Shown here in pieces: positions 7,956 through 16,041 of a stretch of DNA of 38,692 nt (within the stretch, counting starts at the first letter, position 1; the number at the start of each line of letters is the position of its first letter). The stretch lies in NCBI GenBank assembly GCA_024228115.1, contig JAAETT010000550.1, forward strand, positions 1-38,692. The letters are read 5' to 3'. This DNA is from a bacterium. GTDB lineage: Bacteria > Myxococcota_A > UBA9160 > UBA6930. The notes under the pieces were generated by a model, which searched no databases, was not told the origin of the DNA, and was given only the letters and a program-made list of their open reading frames with translations. The translations under genes were made by a program, and so were the position numbers.

Positions 7956-8189
7956 ATGAATCATACGGAGTCCGAGCGCATCGAAGGGTCGCTCCAGACG
8001 CTTCTGACGAATGTGGCGACCCTCACGGAGCGCGTGGAGCACGCCCTCCAGACGATCTCAGACCTAGAGGCGCGGACCCGGGTTCTGGAGTTCGGGCGGG
8101 CGAAGCTCATCGGCACTCTCGTTGTTCTCCAACTCGTCATCATCCCCGTGGCCGTTGGTCTCGGGGTCAAGTTCCTGGGGGCGAAGTGA
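7956..8189 (+). CDS. Coiled-coil protein with C-terminal membrane segment (XhlA/holin-like)
   Basis: This 77-residue protein has an N-terminal amphipathic helix (about residues 5-48, heptads such as LLTNVATLTERVEHALQTIS) and a single hydrophobic segment at about 52-72 (LIGTLVVLQLVIIPVAVGLG) ending in GAK. The layout is that of XhlA-like lysis accessory proteins and one-TM holins. It lies in the head operon, far from the endolysin, which makes the lysis role uncertain. The membrane segment is clear; function is inferred. Confidence 0.65.
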   Translation: MNHTESERIEGSLQTLLTNVATLTERVEHALQTISDLEARTRVLEFGRAKLIGTLVVLQLVIIPVAVGLGVKFLGAK

Positions 8190-8404
8190 TGGCGACCCCG
8201 GTCCCGGTTGTGCTCGAAGCTGACGACGCGGCATGGCTCCGGTCCATGGTGGACAATTCCGCCTGGCCAGGGGCCGCGTCGGAGATCATCACGCGGATCA
8301 GGATGGCGCTCGCTCACGCGCTTGAGACTGAGGACGAGGACGAGCTCGGCCACGGGTTCACTCCCCAGGAGAAGATCGGCGCGGCCGAGTTCGGGGAGCT
8401 CTAA
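8189..8404 (+). CDS. Small acidic hypothetical protein
   Basis: The ATG at 8189 overlaps the previous stop; a GTG at 8186 would add one residue. The 71-residue product has two short helices and an acidic run (ETEDEDELGH). It lies immediately before the gp36-like connector gene, 2 bases away, so it is coupled to the head-tail joining genes. I recognise no family. Confidence 0.6.
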   Translation: MATPVPVVLEADDAAWLRSMVDNSAWPGAASEIITRIRMALAHALETEDEDELGHGFTPQEKIGAAEFGEL

Positions 8405-8406
8405 GC

Positions 8407-8886
8407 ATGGCGTATTGCGTGCTTGCGGACGTGCTGGAGATGTTCCCGGAGATCACGTCCCTTGACACGGACGCCGAGGGGATCACGGACGCGCGCGTTA
8501 CGTCGAACCTCATCCCCGAGGCCGACGCGCGAATTAACGCCGTCCTACGAGCCGCAGACTACGGCACGATCCCGATCGTTGACACCGACGACACCCCGCT
8601 CATGCGGGCAATCTCTAAGCGCCTGGTCGCGGCGGAAGTCCACGACATCATCTATGAGACTCATGCTGAGATTGCCCGGGGACCGAACGAGTCCGCGAGC
8701 CCGGCATCACGGTGGCGCGCGGAGGCCATGGCGGACCTGGCGGCCATCGCGAAGGGCGAGAAGCTACTCGACACAGCCCGGAACGACGTGATGGACATCG
8801 GCGTGCTGGATGACTATCAGGAACTCACGACCACCGAGTCCGAGGCCGAGATGGACCCGTCGTTCAAACGAGCGGACCCGTGGTAA
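8407..8886 (+). CDS. Mu gp36-like head-tail connector (DUF1320)
   Basis: This 159-residue protein starts MAYCVLADVLEMFPEI, the typical opening of the DUF1320/Mu gp36 family, and continues with the helical connector core (EADARINAVLRAADY, LMRAISKRLVAAEVHDIIYE). Such proteins form a ring on the portal that links head and tail. It is followed with no gap (TAAATG) by the gpG-like gene, the usual order in Mu-like heads. The C-terminus is acidic. Confidence 0.8.
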   Translation: MAYCVLADVLEMFPEITSLDTDAEGITDARVTSNLIPEADARINAVLRAADYGTIPIVDTDDTPLMRAISKRLVAAEVHDIIYETHAEIARGPNESASPASRWRAEAMADLAAIAKGEKLLDTARNDVMDIGVLDDYQELTTTESEAEMDPSFKRADPW

Positions 8887-9393
8887 ATGCCGAGATACGT
8901 CAACATCTCGATGGACTTCGGAGACGGTGAGCGGATGGATCGCATATTCCCGCTCATGGAGTCTACCATCCGGGATCTGCGCCCTGTGTGGGAGCGCGTG
9001 GCGGACGAGCTCGGCCCGGTGATCGACCGGGAAGCATTCGAGCACGAGGGGCCGGGATGGCCTCAACTCGCGGAACTCACGGTCGAGCAACGGCAGGGGC
9101 GGATCGAGCGCGGCGAGATACTGGTCGGGCCGCGGCATCCGATCCTGCAACAGACGGGCGTGATGCGTGAGTCGTTGGTCCATCGGAACGCGCGGGGCCA
9201 CGTGGAGAGTTTCGAGGCTGACCGGATGAGCTACGGGACTGAGATCCCGTATGCCATCGCTCATCAGGAGGGGATCGGCGTGCCGCAGCGGAAGATACTC
9301 CAGGCGGAGCAACTGGCGCCGGTAGTGTCGCGAGTATTCGAGGACCAGATCCCGATCTGGGTCCGGCGGGCGATCTCACGAGGTAGGCGATAA
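8887..9393 (+). CDS. Mu gpG-like virion morphogenesis / tail completion protein
   Basis: This 168-residue protein matches the phage virion morphogenesis family (PF05069-type). It has W-x-x-LAELTVEQR at about 58-68, then ILQQTGVMRESL, then a YAIAHQEG motif and PQRKILQAEQ near the end. These proteins complete heads and the head-tail joint. It starts directly after the gp36-like stop and ends in a TAATG overlap with the next gene, so translation is coupled. Confidence 0.8.
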   Translation: MPRYVNISMDFGDGERMDRIFPLMESTIRDLRPVWERVADELGPVIDREAFEHEGPGWPQLAELTVEQRQGRIERGEILVGPRHPILQQTGVMRESLVHRNARGHVESFEADRMSYGTEIPYAIAHQEGIGVPQRKILQAEQLAPVVSRVFEDQIPIWVRRAISRGRR

Positions 9394-9884
9394 TGGCGTC
9401 CACCGTGATCCTAGAAGCAGCGGCCAGCGCGGCGCAATACACGGACGAGACCCGTGCGGCTATCAAGACGACGCTTGAGGACAACATCGCCGTGCTGTTG
9501 GCCGGGGACGCGGGGGAAGCGGTCACGAACATCCACGTCGGGACGCGGCGCAAGGACGCGCTCTACCCCTCGGTCTACATCGCGCACATCGGGACGGACG
9601 ACGACGACCACGAACTCGGGAGCGTGAGGGAACTTCGGCAGCGGTTCCGTCTCTACGTCTACCATCGCGGCGGGAAGAACGACGGGACGCTCGAAGCCGA
9701 GGTAGCGGACCTGGCGGACAGGATCAAGGAAGTCCTGCACAACAACCGGGACCGGCAGGGCGATGGTCTCTGGTATTGGCTCCTTTGCGGGCGCATGGTC
9801 ACGGGCCCCGCGCCCTCTGACAAGGCGGCGACGAAGATATGGGCCGCGCACATCGACGTGCTGGTTCTTCGGAGTGTGAGCTAA
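9393..9884 (+). CDS. Probable tail terminator protein
   Basis: This 163-residue protein lies where siphophages keep the tail terminator: after the completion protein and before the tail tube. The composition is alpha/beta with the expected layout, an N-terminal helix, a YPSVYIAHIG strand, a RQRFRLYVYHRGG strand, a long helix (LEAEVADLADRIKEVLHNN) and a final beta strand (AAHIDVLVLRSV). Tail terminators cap the tube and dock the tail to the head. No strict sequence motif exists for this family, so the call depends on order and secondary structure. Confidence 0.6.
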   Translation: MASTVILEAAASAAQYTDETRAAIKTTLEDNIAVLLAGDAGEAVTNIHVGTRRKDALYPSVYIAHIGTDDDDHELGSVRELRQRFRLYVYHRGGKNDGTLEAEVADLADRIKEVLHNNRDRQGDGLWYWLLCGRMVTGPAPSDKAATKIWAAHIDVLVLRSVS

Positions 9885-10177
9885 TGGAATCCCTCGCAGC
9901 ATTGCGGGACATTCGTCGGGACCAGGAGATCGCGCTTGCGGACTCCCAGGGTCTCGACATCACCAACATCACGGGCTGGGGCGCGGGGAAGATTGACCCG
10001 ATCGAGGTGGATCTCCTGGCGTGTTCGACTGACTACGCGGAGAGCGTGGATAGTCTCCGGGTAGCACTCGGGGCCCTGTCCTCATCCGAGTTGTCCGACT
10101 GGTTCGACAAGATAGGCTGGGAGCCCGTTGGGGCGAACATGCGCGAACGCCTAGCCGACTACCTACGGAGGGGATGA
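9884..10177 (+). CDS. Small hypothetical protein between tail terminator and tail tube
   Basis: The start at 9884 overlaps the previous stop (TAATG). The 97-residue protein is acidic and helical with an IDPIEVDLLACSTDYAESVD stretch. No family is recognised. The ribosome site of the following tail-tube gene (GGAGGGG) lies over its last codons, so the genes are tightly packed. A tail assembly role is possible from location only. Confidence 0.65.
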   Translation: MESLAALRDIRRDQEIALADSQGLDITNITGWGAGKIDPIEVDLLACSTDYAESVDSLRVALGALSSSELSDWFDKIGWEPVGANMRERLADYLRRG

Positions 10178-10178
10178 C

Positions 10179-10661
10179 ATGGCCCACTATACCCAGATAA
10201 CGGCGGCGGTCAGCCTGTTGGCTCCAAGCGGAGATCTAACGGCTCCGACGGCCGCGACCTTGGCAACCCCGACCACGCAGGAGGCCACGTTTGACCTGCG
10301 GATCGCCAAGGAACTCCTAGAGGCGACGGAACTCGGGGACGATTTCCGTCAGTATGCCCAGGGCGTTGGCGAGTGGGACGGGACAATCACGTTCCACTAT
10401 GATGCCGATGCCGTGGCAACGGGCCAGGACGAGCTCCTGGAGTGTATCCTGAGCGCGGACTTCGGCGGGACGCTCGCAAGCGCGGGCCAGATCCAGGTCA
10501 ACTTCTGGATCGACGCAGAGGCCGGGGCCGGGGCGAGCAAAGCCTACTATGGCGCGGTGTTCGTCGAGGACTTCAACATCAGCGTCGGCCGGGGCTTGTC
10601 CACGATGACCGTTCGGGTTCGTGGCAACGGCACGCCGAAGTATTCCGGGGTGCTACTCTAG
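10179..10661 (+). CDS. Tail tube-like protein 1
   Basis: This 160-residue protein is the first of two adjacent related proteins. It is beta-rich with one helix, the pattern of siphophage tube proteins, and contains the tube-like block KELLEATELGDDF (residues 44-56) followed by WDGTITFHYD. Its end, STMTVRVRGNGTPKYSG, is also tube-like. The next gene shares the opening MAHYT and the helix block. Both sit just before the assembly chaperones and tape measure, where the major tail protein gene is expected. Confidence 0.7.
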   Translation: MAHYTQITAAVSLLAPSGDLTAPTAATLATPTTQEATFDLRIAKELLEATELGDDFRQYAQGVGEWDGTITFHYDADAVATGQDELLECILSADFGGTLASAGQIQVNFWIDAEAGAGASKAYYGAVFVEDFNISVGRGLSTMTVRVRGNGTPKYSGVLL

Positions 10662-10673
10662 GGGGCGATCAGC

Positions 10674-11321
10674 ATGGCTCACTACACGGGGATTACCGGG
10701 GCCATCTACGTCCCGACTGGCGTCACGGACTTCGCGGCGGTCACGTTCGCGCAGATCGGGGCCACGGACTTCTACACGGTCCAGCAGGAATCCGTGCGGA
10801 TCACGCGGGCCTTCACCGACGCGGCGGTCGTTGGGGACTTCTCCCCGGCCGCCGGGTCTGTCGTCAGTCTCCAAAAGCCCATAGGCGTGATTGAGATCAG
10901 CGGGGCAGGCGCCACCGTGGCGGTCACGTCATCGAACAGCCGCGTCTACACGATGGCCAAGGTGGGGGGGTTCCACGAGTTCCGTCTCACGACGGCCATG
11001 GAGCTCATCGACGTGACGGAGTTTGAGGACGCGTTCGCCCAGTTCGAGAAGTCCGTCATCGGGTGGTCTGCCGTGTGTCAACGCCACTGGCAGGACGAGA
11101 ACCTCAGTCTGAATGTGGCGGCCACGATGAAGGCGATCGACGATGGCCACTTCCCCGTGGAGTTGTTCATCGCGCGCGGCTCGGGCCTCCGGCAGCGTTA
11201 CGTCGGGAACGCATACATCGAAGAATACGCGCTCGCGGGCCCGCGGTCCGGTCAGGTGACCGAAGCGACCATCACCATGAGGGGGGATGGTCAACTCTGG
11301 TATCGCAACCAGGACAACTAA
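10674..11321 (+). CDS. Tail tube-like protein 2 (paralogue of the preceding gene)
   Basis: This 215-residue protein opens MAHYTGITGA, close to MAHYTQITAA of the gene before it. It repeats the helix block as MELIDVTEFEDAF (109-121 against 44-56). Its end, EATITMRGDGQLWY, parallels the neighbour's ending. It has about 60 extra N-terminal residues forming further beta strands. One of the two probably builds the tube; the other could be a mixed-tube subunit or an initiator/terminator ring. Which is major cannot be told from sequence. Confidence 0.7.
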   Translation: MAHYTGITGAIYVPTGVTDFAAVTFAQIGATDFYTVQQESVRITRAFTDAAVVGDFSPAAGSVVSLQKPIGVIEISGAGATVAVTSSNSRVYTMAKVGGFHEFRLTTAMELIDVTEFEDAFAQFEKSVIGWSAVCQRHWQDENLSLNVAATMKAIDDGHFPVELFIARGSGLRQRYVGNAYIEEYALAGPRSGQVTEATITMRGDGQLWYRNQDN

Positions 11322-11342
11322 CCGCAGACACAGGGCGACAAA

Positions 11343-11750
11343 ATGGCGATACACGACGACGGCCGCGAGATGCAGAATGCGGCGATCACGCTGGAGATTC
11401 CAGGCCTCGGGGTGTGCGACATCCGCGAGTTCACCTGGAATGACATCCTCAAGACACGCCGGATCGTGGAGGCCCAAGGGGTCGACGGCGTGTCGATCGA
11501 GATGGCGGACGGGGATGAGGTCGAGCGCGCTACCCTGGACAACATGGTCAGGATGTTCGCCACGGCCACGGTGGCGATTCAGCGCACGCTACCCGCGACG
11601 ACGTTCGAGACAGTGGCGGACCTGTTCCGTCCCAGGGACGAAGAGGCGATGTCCTTGCTCACGCGGGTGATCGCTATCACGGCCACGGGGCGTGAGCCGT
11701 CCCCAACGGCGGAGGAAGCGGGAAACTACCCGCCGGGTCAAGGGGAGTAG
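11343..11750 (+). CDS. Tail assembly chaperone (gpG-like), unshifted product
   Basis: This 135-residue protein precedes the tape measure gene, as lambda gpG does, and is acidic and helical. The opening beta segment (AAITLEIPGLGVCDIREFTW) is followed by helices (RIVEAQG, LDNMVRMFATATVAIQRTL). Near its end lies a canonical slippery heptamer GGGAAAC in the correct phase (11720-11726). Most ribosomes would stop at 11748-11750; a fraction would shift to give the longer product. The chaperone role is inferred from this arrangement and position. Confidence 0.8.
   Translation: MAIHDDGREMQNAAITLEIPGLGVCDIREFTWNDILKTRRIVEAQGVDGVSIEMADGDEVERATLDNMVRMFATATVAIQRTLPATTFETVADLFRPRDEEAMSLLTRVIAITATGREPSPTAEEAGNYPPGQGE
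11720..11726 (+). promoter_or_regulatory. Programmed -1 ribosomal frameshift site GGGAAAC
   Basis: The heptamer reads G GGA AAC in the upstream frame, exactly the X XXY YYZ form, with tandem slippage to GGG AAA. It lies 22 bases before the zero-frame stop codon at 11748. The -1 frame is open from upstream of the heptamer to 11917, just before the tape measure start at 11921. Confidence 0.85.
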
Positions 11751-11917
11751 CCCCGGACCTGGACCTATGGGGGATCTGCGGGATGTTCCTACACTTCTAC
11801 GGGTTCAGTCTCCCGCAGTTCCTTGACCTGACGCCAACGCAAACCCGCGCACTTCTGGGCGCCGTCCCCACTTCCTCAGAGTGGTCCCAGAAGTTCGGGG
11901 AGTTCCTGGGGACGTAG
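11726..11917 (+). CDS. Tail assembly chaperone frameshift extension (gpT-like)
   Basis: Read in the -1 frame from base 11726 (CTA), this adds 63 residues to the first 128 of the gpG-like protein, giving a 191-residue fusion. The extension contains DLWGICGMFLHFYGFSLPQF and LTPTQTRALLGAV. That W...FYG.S...LTP.Q...LL pattern is typical of gpT-like extensions in siphophages. It has no strong start of its own, which supports expression by frameshifting. The fusion would bind and chaperone the tape measure during tail assembly. Confidence 0.8.
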   Translation, partial: LPAGSRGVAPDLDLWGICGMFLHFYGFSLPQFLDLTPTQTRALLGAVPTSSEWSQKFGEFLGT

Positions 11918-11920
11918 CCC

Positions 11921-14737
11921 ATGGTCCGCGAGAACCTGGAATTCAACATCGACGGCGACGCGCGTGGATTCACGCGCGCCATGGACCAGGCGGCCCGCGC
12001 GTCGCGCGATCTCACCCGCATCCTCACGACACTCTCCCGGGACGGCGGGGAGCGGGCGGAGAAGTCCCTCGACGACGTTGGGGACTCCATGGACGACATG
12101 GGCGATGCGGCCCGCCGTTCGTCCAGACAGACCACGACGCTCACCGGCTCCGTTACGAAGCTCGCACTCCAGTTCAACCTGATAGACCGCGCCATCAATG
12201 TCGCGTCGCGCGCCCTGGAATCCATGGTCCGTGTCGCGGTCGACGCGCATCGCCAGGGCATAGGGCTCAATCTCGCGTTTCAGACCATGGAGGTCCGTCT
12301 CCAGGGCGTTGTCGGGAGCGCGCAGGGCGCTAAGGACGCGCTCTCAGCGTTCCGTGGGATCGCTGCTACCACGGCATTCTCCGTCCAGGACGTGAGCGAG
12401 GCCGGGACCACGCTGGCCGCGTTCATGGGCGGCGAGTTCACGAAGAACGTCGAGGGGACGACGAAGGCGGTCGCGGACCTGGCCGCCTTCATGGGCCTCA
12501 GTGCGACTGAGGCCGCGGCGGCCATGGGGCGCGCGTTCGCCGGTGGCGCGGGCGCGGCCGACATCCTGCGTGAGCGTGGCGTCCTGAACCTCATCAAGTC
12601 GTTCAAGGGGATTGACGATCTCACGAAGCTCACGCTCCCGCAGTTCCGTGAGGCCATGCTCGACACGATGGTCAACACGACGGGGCCGATAGCGGGCGCG
12701 ACTGACAGAATGTCAGAGACCACGGTCGGCGCGATCTCCAACATGGGGGACGCGTGGCAGAACTTCACGACCGAGCTAACGGCGGAAGCCATGCCCGCCA
12801 TCGGTGAGTTCGCGCGGGCCGTGACGGATGTGTTCAAGCTCGCGGCCGAAGAGATGACGGGCGAGGAAGGACTCTCGAAGGCGATCGAGCGTCTGGCCCA
12901 GGACATCCGCACACACGGTCCAGAGATCGCGAAGGACATCAAGGGCATTGCGGACGCCGTGGCGGCTCTGGGAACGGCGCTCGCTCTGATTCCCGACTTC
13001 ATCCGAGTCGCCATTGACGTGTCTTCTGGGCAGCAGGGCGGCTCGGTGGCGGAGATCATCGGCCGGGAGATGGCGCTTCGTGCGACCGAGAGTCAGCGCA
13101 CGAGGGAAGCGGCCATGCCCGCGCGCCTGGCCGCGCTCCAGGCGCAGACGTTCCCCGGCGGGTTCGACGTCGGCGGACGCCCGCCTACGCCTGGCCGCGT
13201 TCGGGCGCAACGGGAAGCGGAGCGGATCCGATTCCGATCCGCGCAAGCAGCGGCGGAGGCAGCGGCAACGGTCGAGGAACAGACGGGACGGGCGCGGTTC
13301 CTTCCGACGATGCCGAGTCAGCGCGCGCGTGGGGCCGCGATGGGCGGGATTACGGCCCCGCGTTCCCTGCTTCCTCGCACGCCGGACCTGGCGCTCCATG
13401 GTCTCAGACAAGCATTGGGGCCGCGCGGGCTCGCGGGCGGAGTGATCCCCGAAGCCGGTGGGCAGGCGCGGGAGACGTTTGGGCCATTCGCCAGGGGCCC
13501 GGCAGTAGCAGGCGTGCCGCTCGGGCCTGGCGAGTTCGACCCGCAAGGGAACTTGCTCATCCGGGAGCAGGCACTACGGGCAGAGCACGAGGCCGTTAAG
13601 GCGGTTGTGGAGCAGTCGCGCACATTCACGACGCAGATGGGCGCTGTTCAGGGCGCGTTCCGGGGAGTGGCGGAGACGTCGGACGACGCGGCAAAGGCCC
13701 AACTTCGGATGATGCGCGCGATTGACGTGGTATCCCAGAATCTCGGGGCGGCGCTCGGGCCCGAGGTAGGGCGCGCGGCATTCAGTTCGTTGGAAGCGGC
13801 GCGCATATTCCGCACTGAGGGCGCCACAACGGCGCAGAAGGTGGGCGCGGCCGGGCAAGCGGCTCAGGACGTGGGTGGGACGGTCGGAGGGCGTGAAGGC
13901 GAATACGTGGCCGCTGTGGGACGTGTCGCAGGGTCCACGGCCGCAGGCGCGGAAGCCGGTGGGGCGCCCGGAGCGATTGCGGCCGGGGGAATTCAACTCG
14001 GGGCAGAACTGATAGCCATCTTCCGACGCGGGAGCGAAGCCGCGAAGAAGATGCAGACGGCGATCGAAGGGTCGTTCGTGCAGATCGGGCAGCGCATCTC
14101 GACCCTCGTGGCCCAGGGATTCGAGTCCGGGGCCATCACGATGGCCGTCGACCAGATGGTTCGGGACATCGTGATCCAGACAGGCATTGCGCGGCTCGTG
14201 GAGGTGGCGCTGACGGAGCCGTTGAAGGAGCTAGGGGAAGCGGCGAAGGATTCCGACTTCGACGGGATGGCGAGCGCCTTCGAGGACATCAACGCGGCCA
14301 TTCCCGATCTCACGCGGAACATCAACACACTCGGGGACGTGATCGAAGGCGTGAACGCGCGGAACAAGCAACTCGTGGCGCTCGGAGGCGTGAAGGGTGG
14401 CGGCGTCTTGGGTGGTGAGGCAGCAACCCCGGCGGGTCTTACCGTGACGACCATATCCGGCGGGTTCCGTGACGTTCTCCAGCAACTCGGGAACCGGCGG
14501 GACAACTTGCTCACCGAGATCAGGGACGAACTGCGCGGAATGCGCGGAGGAATGGGGCTCGAGGCCGGGGACGTGGCCGCGGCTCCTGGTATTGGTGGTG
14601 GCGCTAACATCCAGGTCGAGCGCGTGGAGGTGCAACAGGTGGCCGACATGGCGGACCTGGACGCAGTGATCGCGGATCAGTTCGATGTCGGTATGGGTCG
14701 GCAGTTCGCGAGAGCGAAGCGCAGGAGGGGGCGCTAA
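11921..14737 (+). CDS. Tail tape measure protein
   Basis: This 938-residue protein is the longest in the genome and lies directly after the chaperone pair. Early residues form Ala/Arg-rich helices. Residues about 130-225 contain the conserved tape measure region with AFRGIAATTAFSVQDVSEAG, ATEAAAAMGRAFAGGAGAAD and LRERGVL. The middle is rich in Gly, Ala, Pro and Arg, and a small-residue hydrophobic stretch occurs around 680-700. The protein sets tail length; 938 residues would predict a tail of roughly 140 nm by the usual 0.15 nm per residue rule. The stop overlaps the next start (TAATG). Confidence 0.9.
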   Translation: MVRENLEFNIDGDARGFTRAMDQAARASRDLTRILTTLSRDGGERAEKSLDDVGDSMDDMGDAARRSSRQTTTLTGSVTKLALQFNLIDRAINVASRALESMVRVAVDAHRQGIGLNLAFQTMEVRLQGVVGSAQGAKDALSAFRGIAATTAFSVQDVSEAGTTLAAFMGGEFTKNVEGTTKAVADLAAFMGLSATEAAAAMGRAFAGGAGAADILRERGVLNLIKSFKGIDDLTKLTLPQFREAMLDTMVNTTGPIAGATDRMSETTVGAISNMGDAWQNFTTELTAEAMPAIGEFARAVTDVFKLAAEEMTGEEGLSKAIERLAQDIRTHGPEIAKDIKGIADAVAALGTALALIPDFIRVAIDVSSGQQGGSVAEIIGREMALRATESQRTREAAMPARLAALQAQTFPGGFDVGGRPPTPGRVRAQREAERIRFRSAQAAAEAAATVEEQTGRARFLPTMPSQRARGAAMGGITAPRSLLPRTPDLALHGLRQALGPRGLAGGVIPEAGGQARETFGPFARGPAVAGVPLGPGEFDPQGNLLIREQALRAEHEAVKAVVEQSRTFTTQMGAVQGAFRGVAETSDDAAKAQLRMMRAIDVVSQNLGAALGPEVGRAAFSSLEAARIFRTEGATTAQKVGAAGQAAQDVGGTVGGREGEYVAAVGRVAGSTAAGAEAGGAPGAIAAGGIQLGAELIAIFRRGSEAAKKMQTAIEGSFVQIGQRISTLVAQGFESGAITMAVDQMVRDIVIQTGIARLVEVALTEPLKELGEAAKDSDFDGMASAFEDINAAIPDLTRNINTLGDVIEGVNARNKQLVALGGVKGGGVLGGEAATPAGLTVTTISGGFRDVLQQLGNRRDNLLTEIRDELRGMRGGMGLEAGDVAAAPGIGGGANIQVERVEVQQVADMADLDAVIADQFDVGMGRQFARAKRRRGR

Positions 14738-16032
14738 TGGCTCGCCTGACGATCTCCGCAGGGACAACGGCCTACAACTACCCGGATGGGTTCGACATCG
14801 TTCGGGAGAACACCATAACCCGCACGGAGAGCCAGAATATCGCGGGCCGCATGGGTTCCTATATCCGGTCTCACGGGAACCCCATCGGGGAGAAGTCCCT
14901 TACGGTGTTTGGGCGCCTCATTGGCGCGGATGCCAGCGACCTAGACACGAAGACTTACGAGTTCATGCGCGTTCACACCTTCGGGACGGGGATGCAACTC
15001 ACGGACAATACGCTCTCGCGCCACGCGATCGCGTGGCTCGCAGGGATTCAATACACCGACCGGCGCCACGCGTTTATTCGCGAGGTGACGATCCGCTTCG
15101 TCCTTCCTGGTGGCGTCTGGGGAGTGGACGACGCCTTCGTCCCGGCCGTTACCACGGCGGGCATCACATCCACGCAACTCGTCCGCTATGCTCACCCGCT
15201 ATACGGTGGGAGCGCCCCGGGCCCCGCCCAGTTAGTCCTTACGCCGGGCGCCGGGACATGGCCCGCATCCGGGGATGGTGAGGTGATATGGCGCGGGCGG
15301 AACCTTATCGTGAATTCGAGCCTTGAGGAAGGTGTCGGAGCGAAGCCCGATGACTGGGACACGATCGGCGGCGGGAGCAATCCCGACGTGGTAGAGTGGT
15401 TCGGGCGCTCGGGACAACGCTGTGTCAAGATCAGCAAGCCTGGCGGGACGAATTACGCCCTATCCCAGGATGTGAATTGCGATGCGTCCACGGAATACAC
15501 CTATTCGGTGTATGCGGCCCTGCCATCGGGAGCCACGGGGAATCTCACCCTTTTGATTCAGTCCCGCGATAGCGGCGGCGGGTTTCTATCGAACACCACG
15601 CAGAACTTTGCCGTCACTGAGTCCTCGTGGACGCGGTTCGAGGTGACGCATACGACCGACGCGAGCGCGGCGCTTCTCCGCTGTATCTTCCGATGTGTGA
15701 GCACGGGCGAAGAGGTATACGTCGATGATGTGCAGTTGGAACGGGCCGGAACGGTCGGGGAGTTCATCGACACGAGCCTACCCCGTTACAAGCACATCAC
15801 GTTCAAACTGGAGAGCCCAGGGCAACTGGCATTCGCCACCACGGACAGCCTCTCGATTGACTGTGTGAGAGCGCGGACCCGTCTCCTACGGTCGGGCTCG
15901 TGGCAGGAGAACAACGACGAGGTGAACGGCCACTATTTCGAGCTCGTCCCCGGCCTGAATCACATCGAGTTTACAGAGCCGTCCTCGGGAACCCTGGCCG
16001 TCGAGATACGGCACAGGGATCTGTTCCTCTAG
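14737..16032 (+). CDS. Distal tail protein with inserted carbohydrate-binding-like domain
   Basis: This 431-residue protein follows the tape measure, the position of Dit. Residues 1-150 contain the N-terminal belt-like part (SLTVFGRLIGADASDLDTKT). Residues about 189-345 form a separate beta-sandwich resembling CBM4/9-like modules, beginning NLIVNSSLEEG and including WDTIGGG, STEYTYSVYAALPSG and the closing VYVDDVQLERAG. The remainder returns to the Dit-like core. Such evolved Dit proteins form the baseplate hub and bind host glycans. The module is recognised by pattern; the ligand is unknown. Confidence 0.75.
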   Translation: MARLTISAGTTAYNYPDGFDIVRENTITRTESQNIAGRMGSYIRSHGNPIGEKSLTVFGRLIGADASDLDTKTYEFMRVHTFGTGMQLTDNTLSRHAIAWLAGIQYTDRRHAFIREVTIRFVLPGGVWGVDDAFVPAVTTAGITSTQLVRYAHPLYGGSAPGPAQLVLTPGAGTWPASGDGEVIWRGRNLIVNSSLEEGVGAKPDDWDTIGGGSNPDVVEWFGRSGQRCVKISKPGGTNYALSQDVNCDASTEYTYSVYAALPSGATGNLTLLIQSRDSGGGFLSNTTQNFAVTESSWTRFEVTHTTDASAALLRCIFRCVSTGEEVYVDDVQLERAGTVGEFIDTSLPRYKHITFKLESPGQLAFATTDSLSIDCVRARTRLLRSGSWQENNDEVNGHYFELVPGLNHIEFTEPSSGTLAVEIRHRDLFL

Positions 16033-16041
16033 GGGCGTGAG

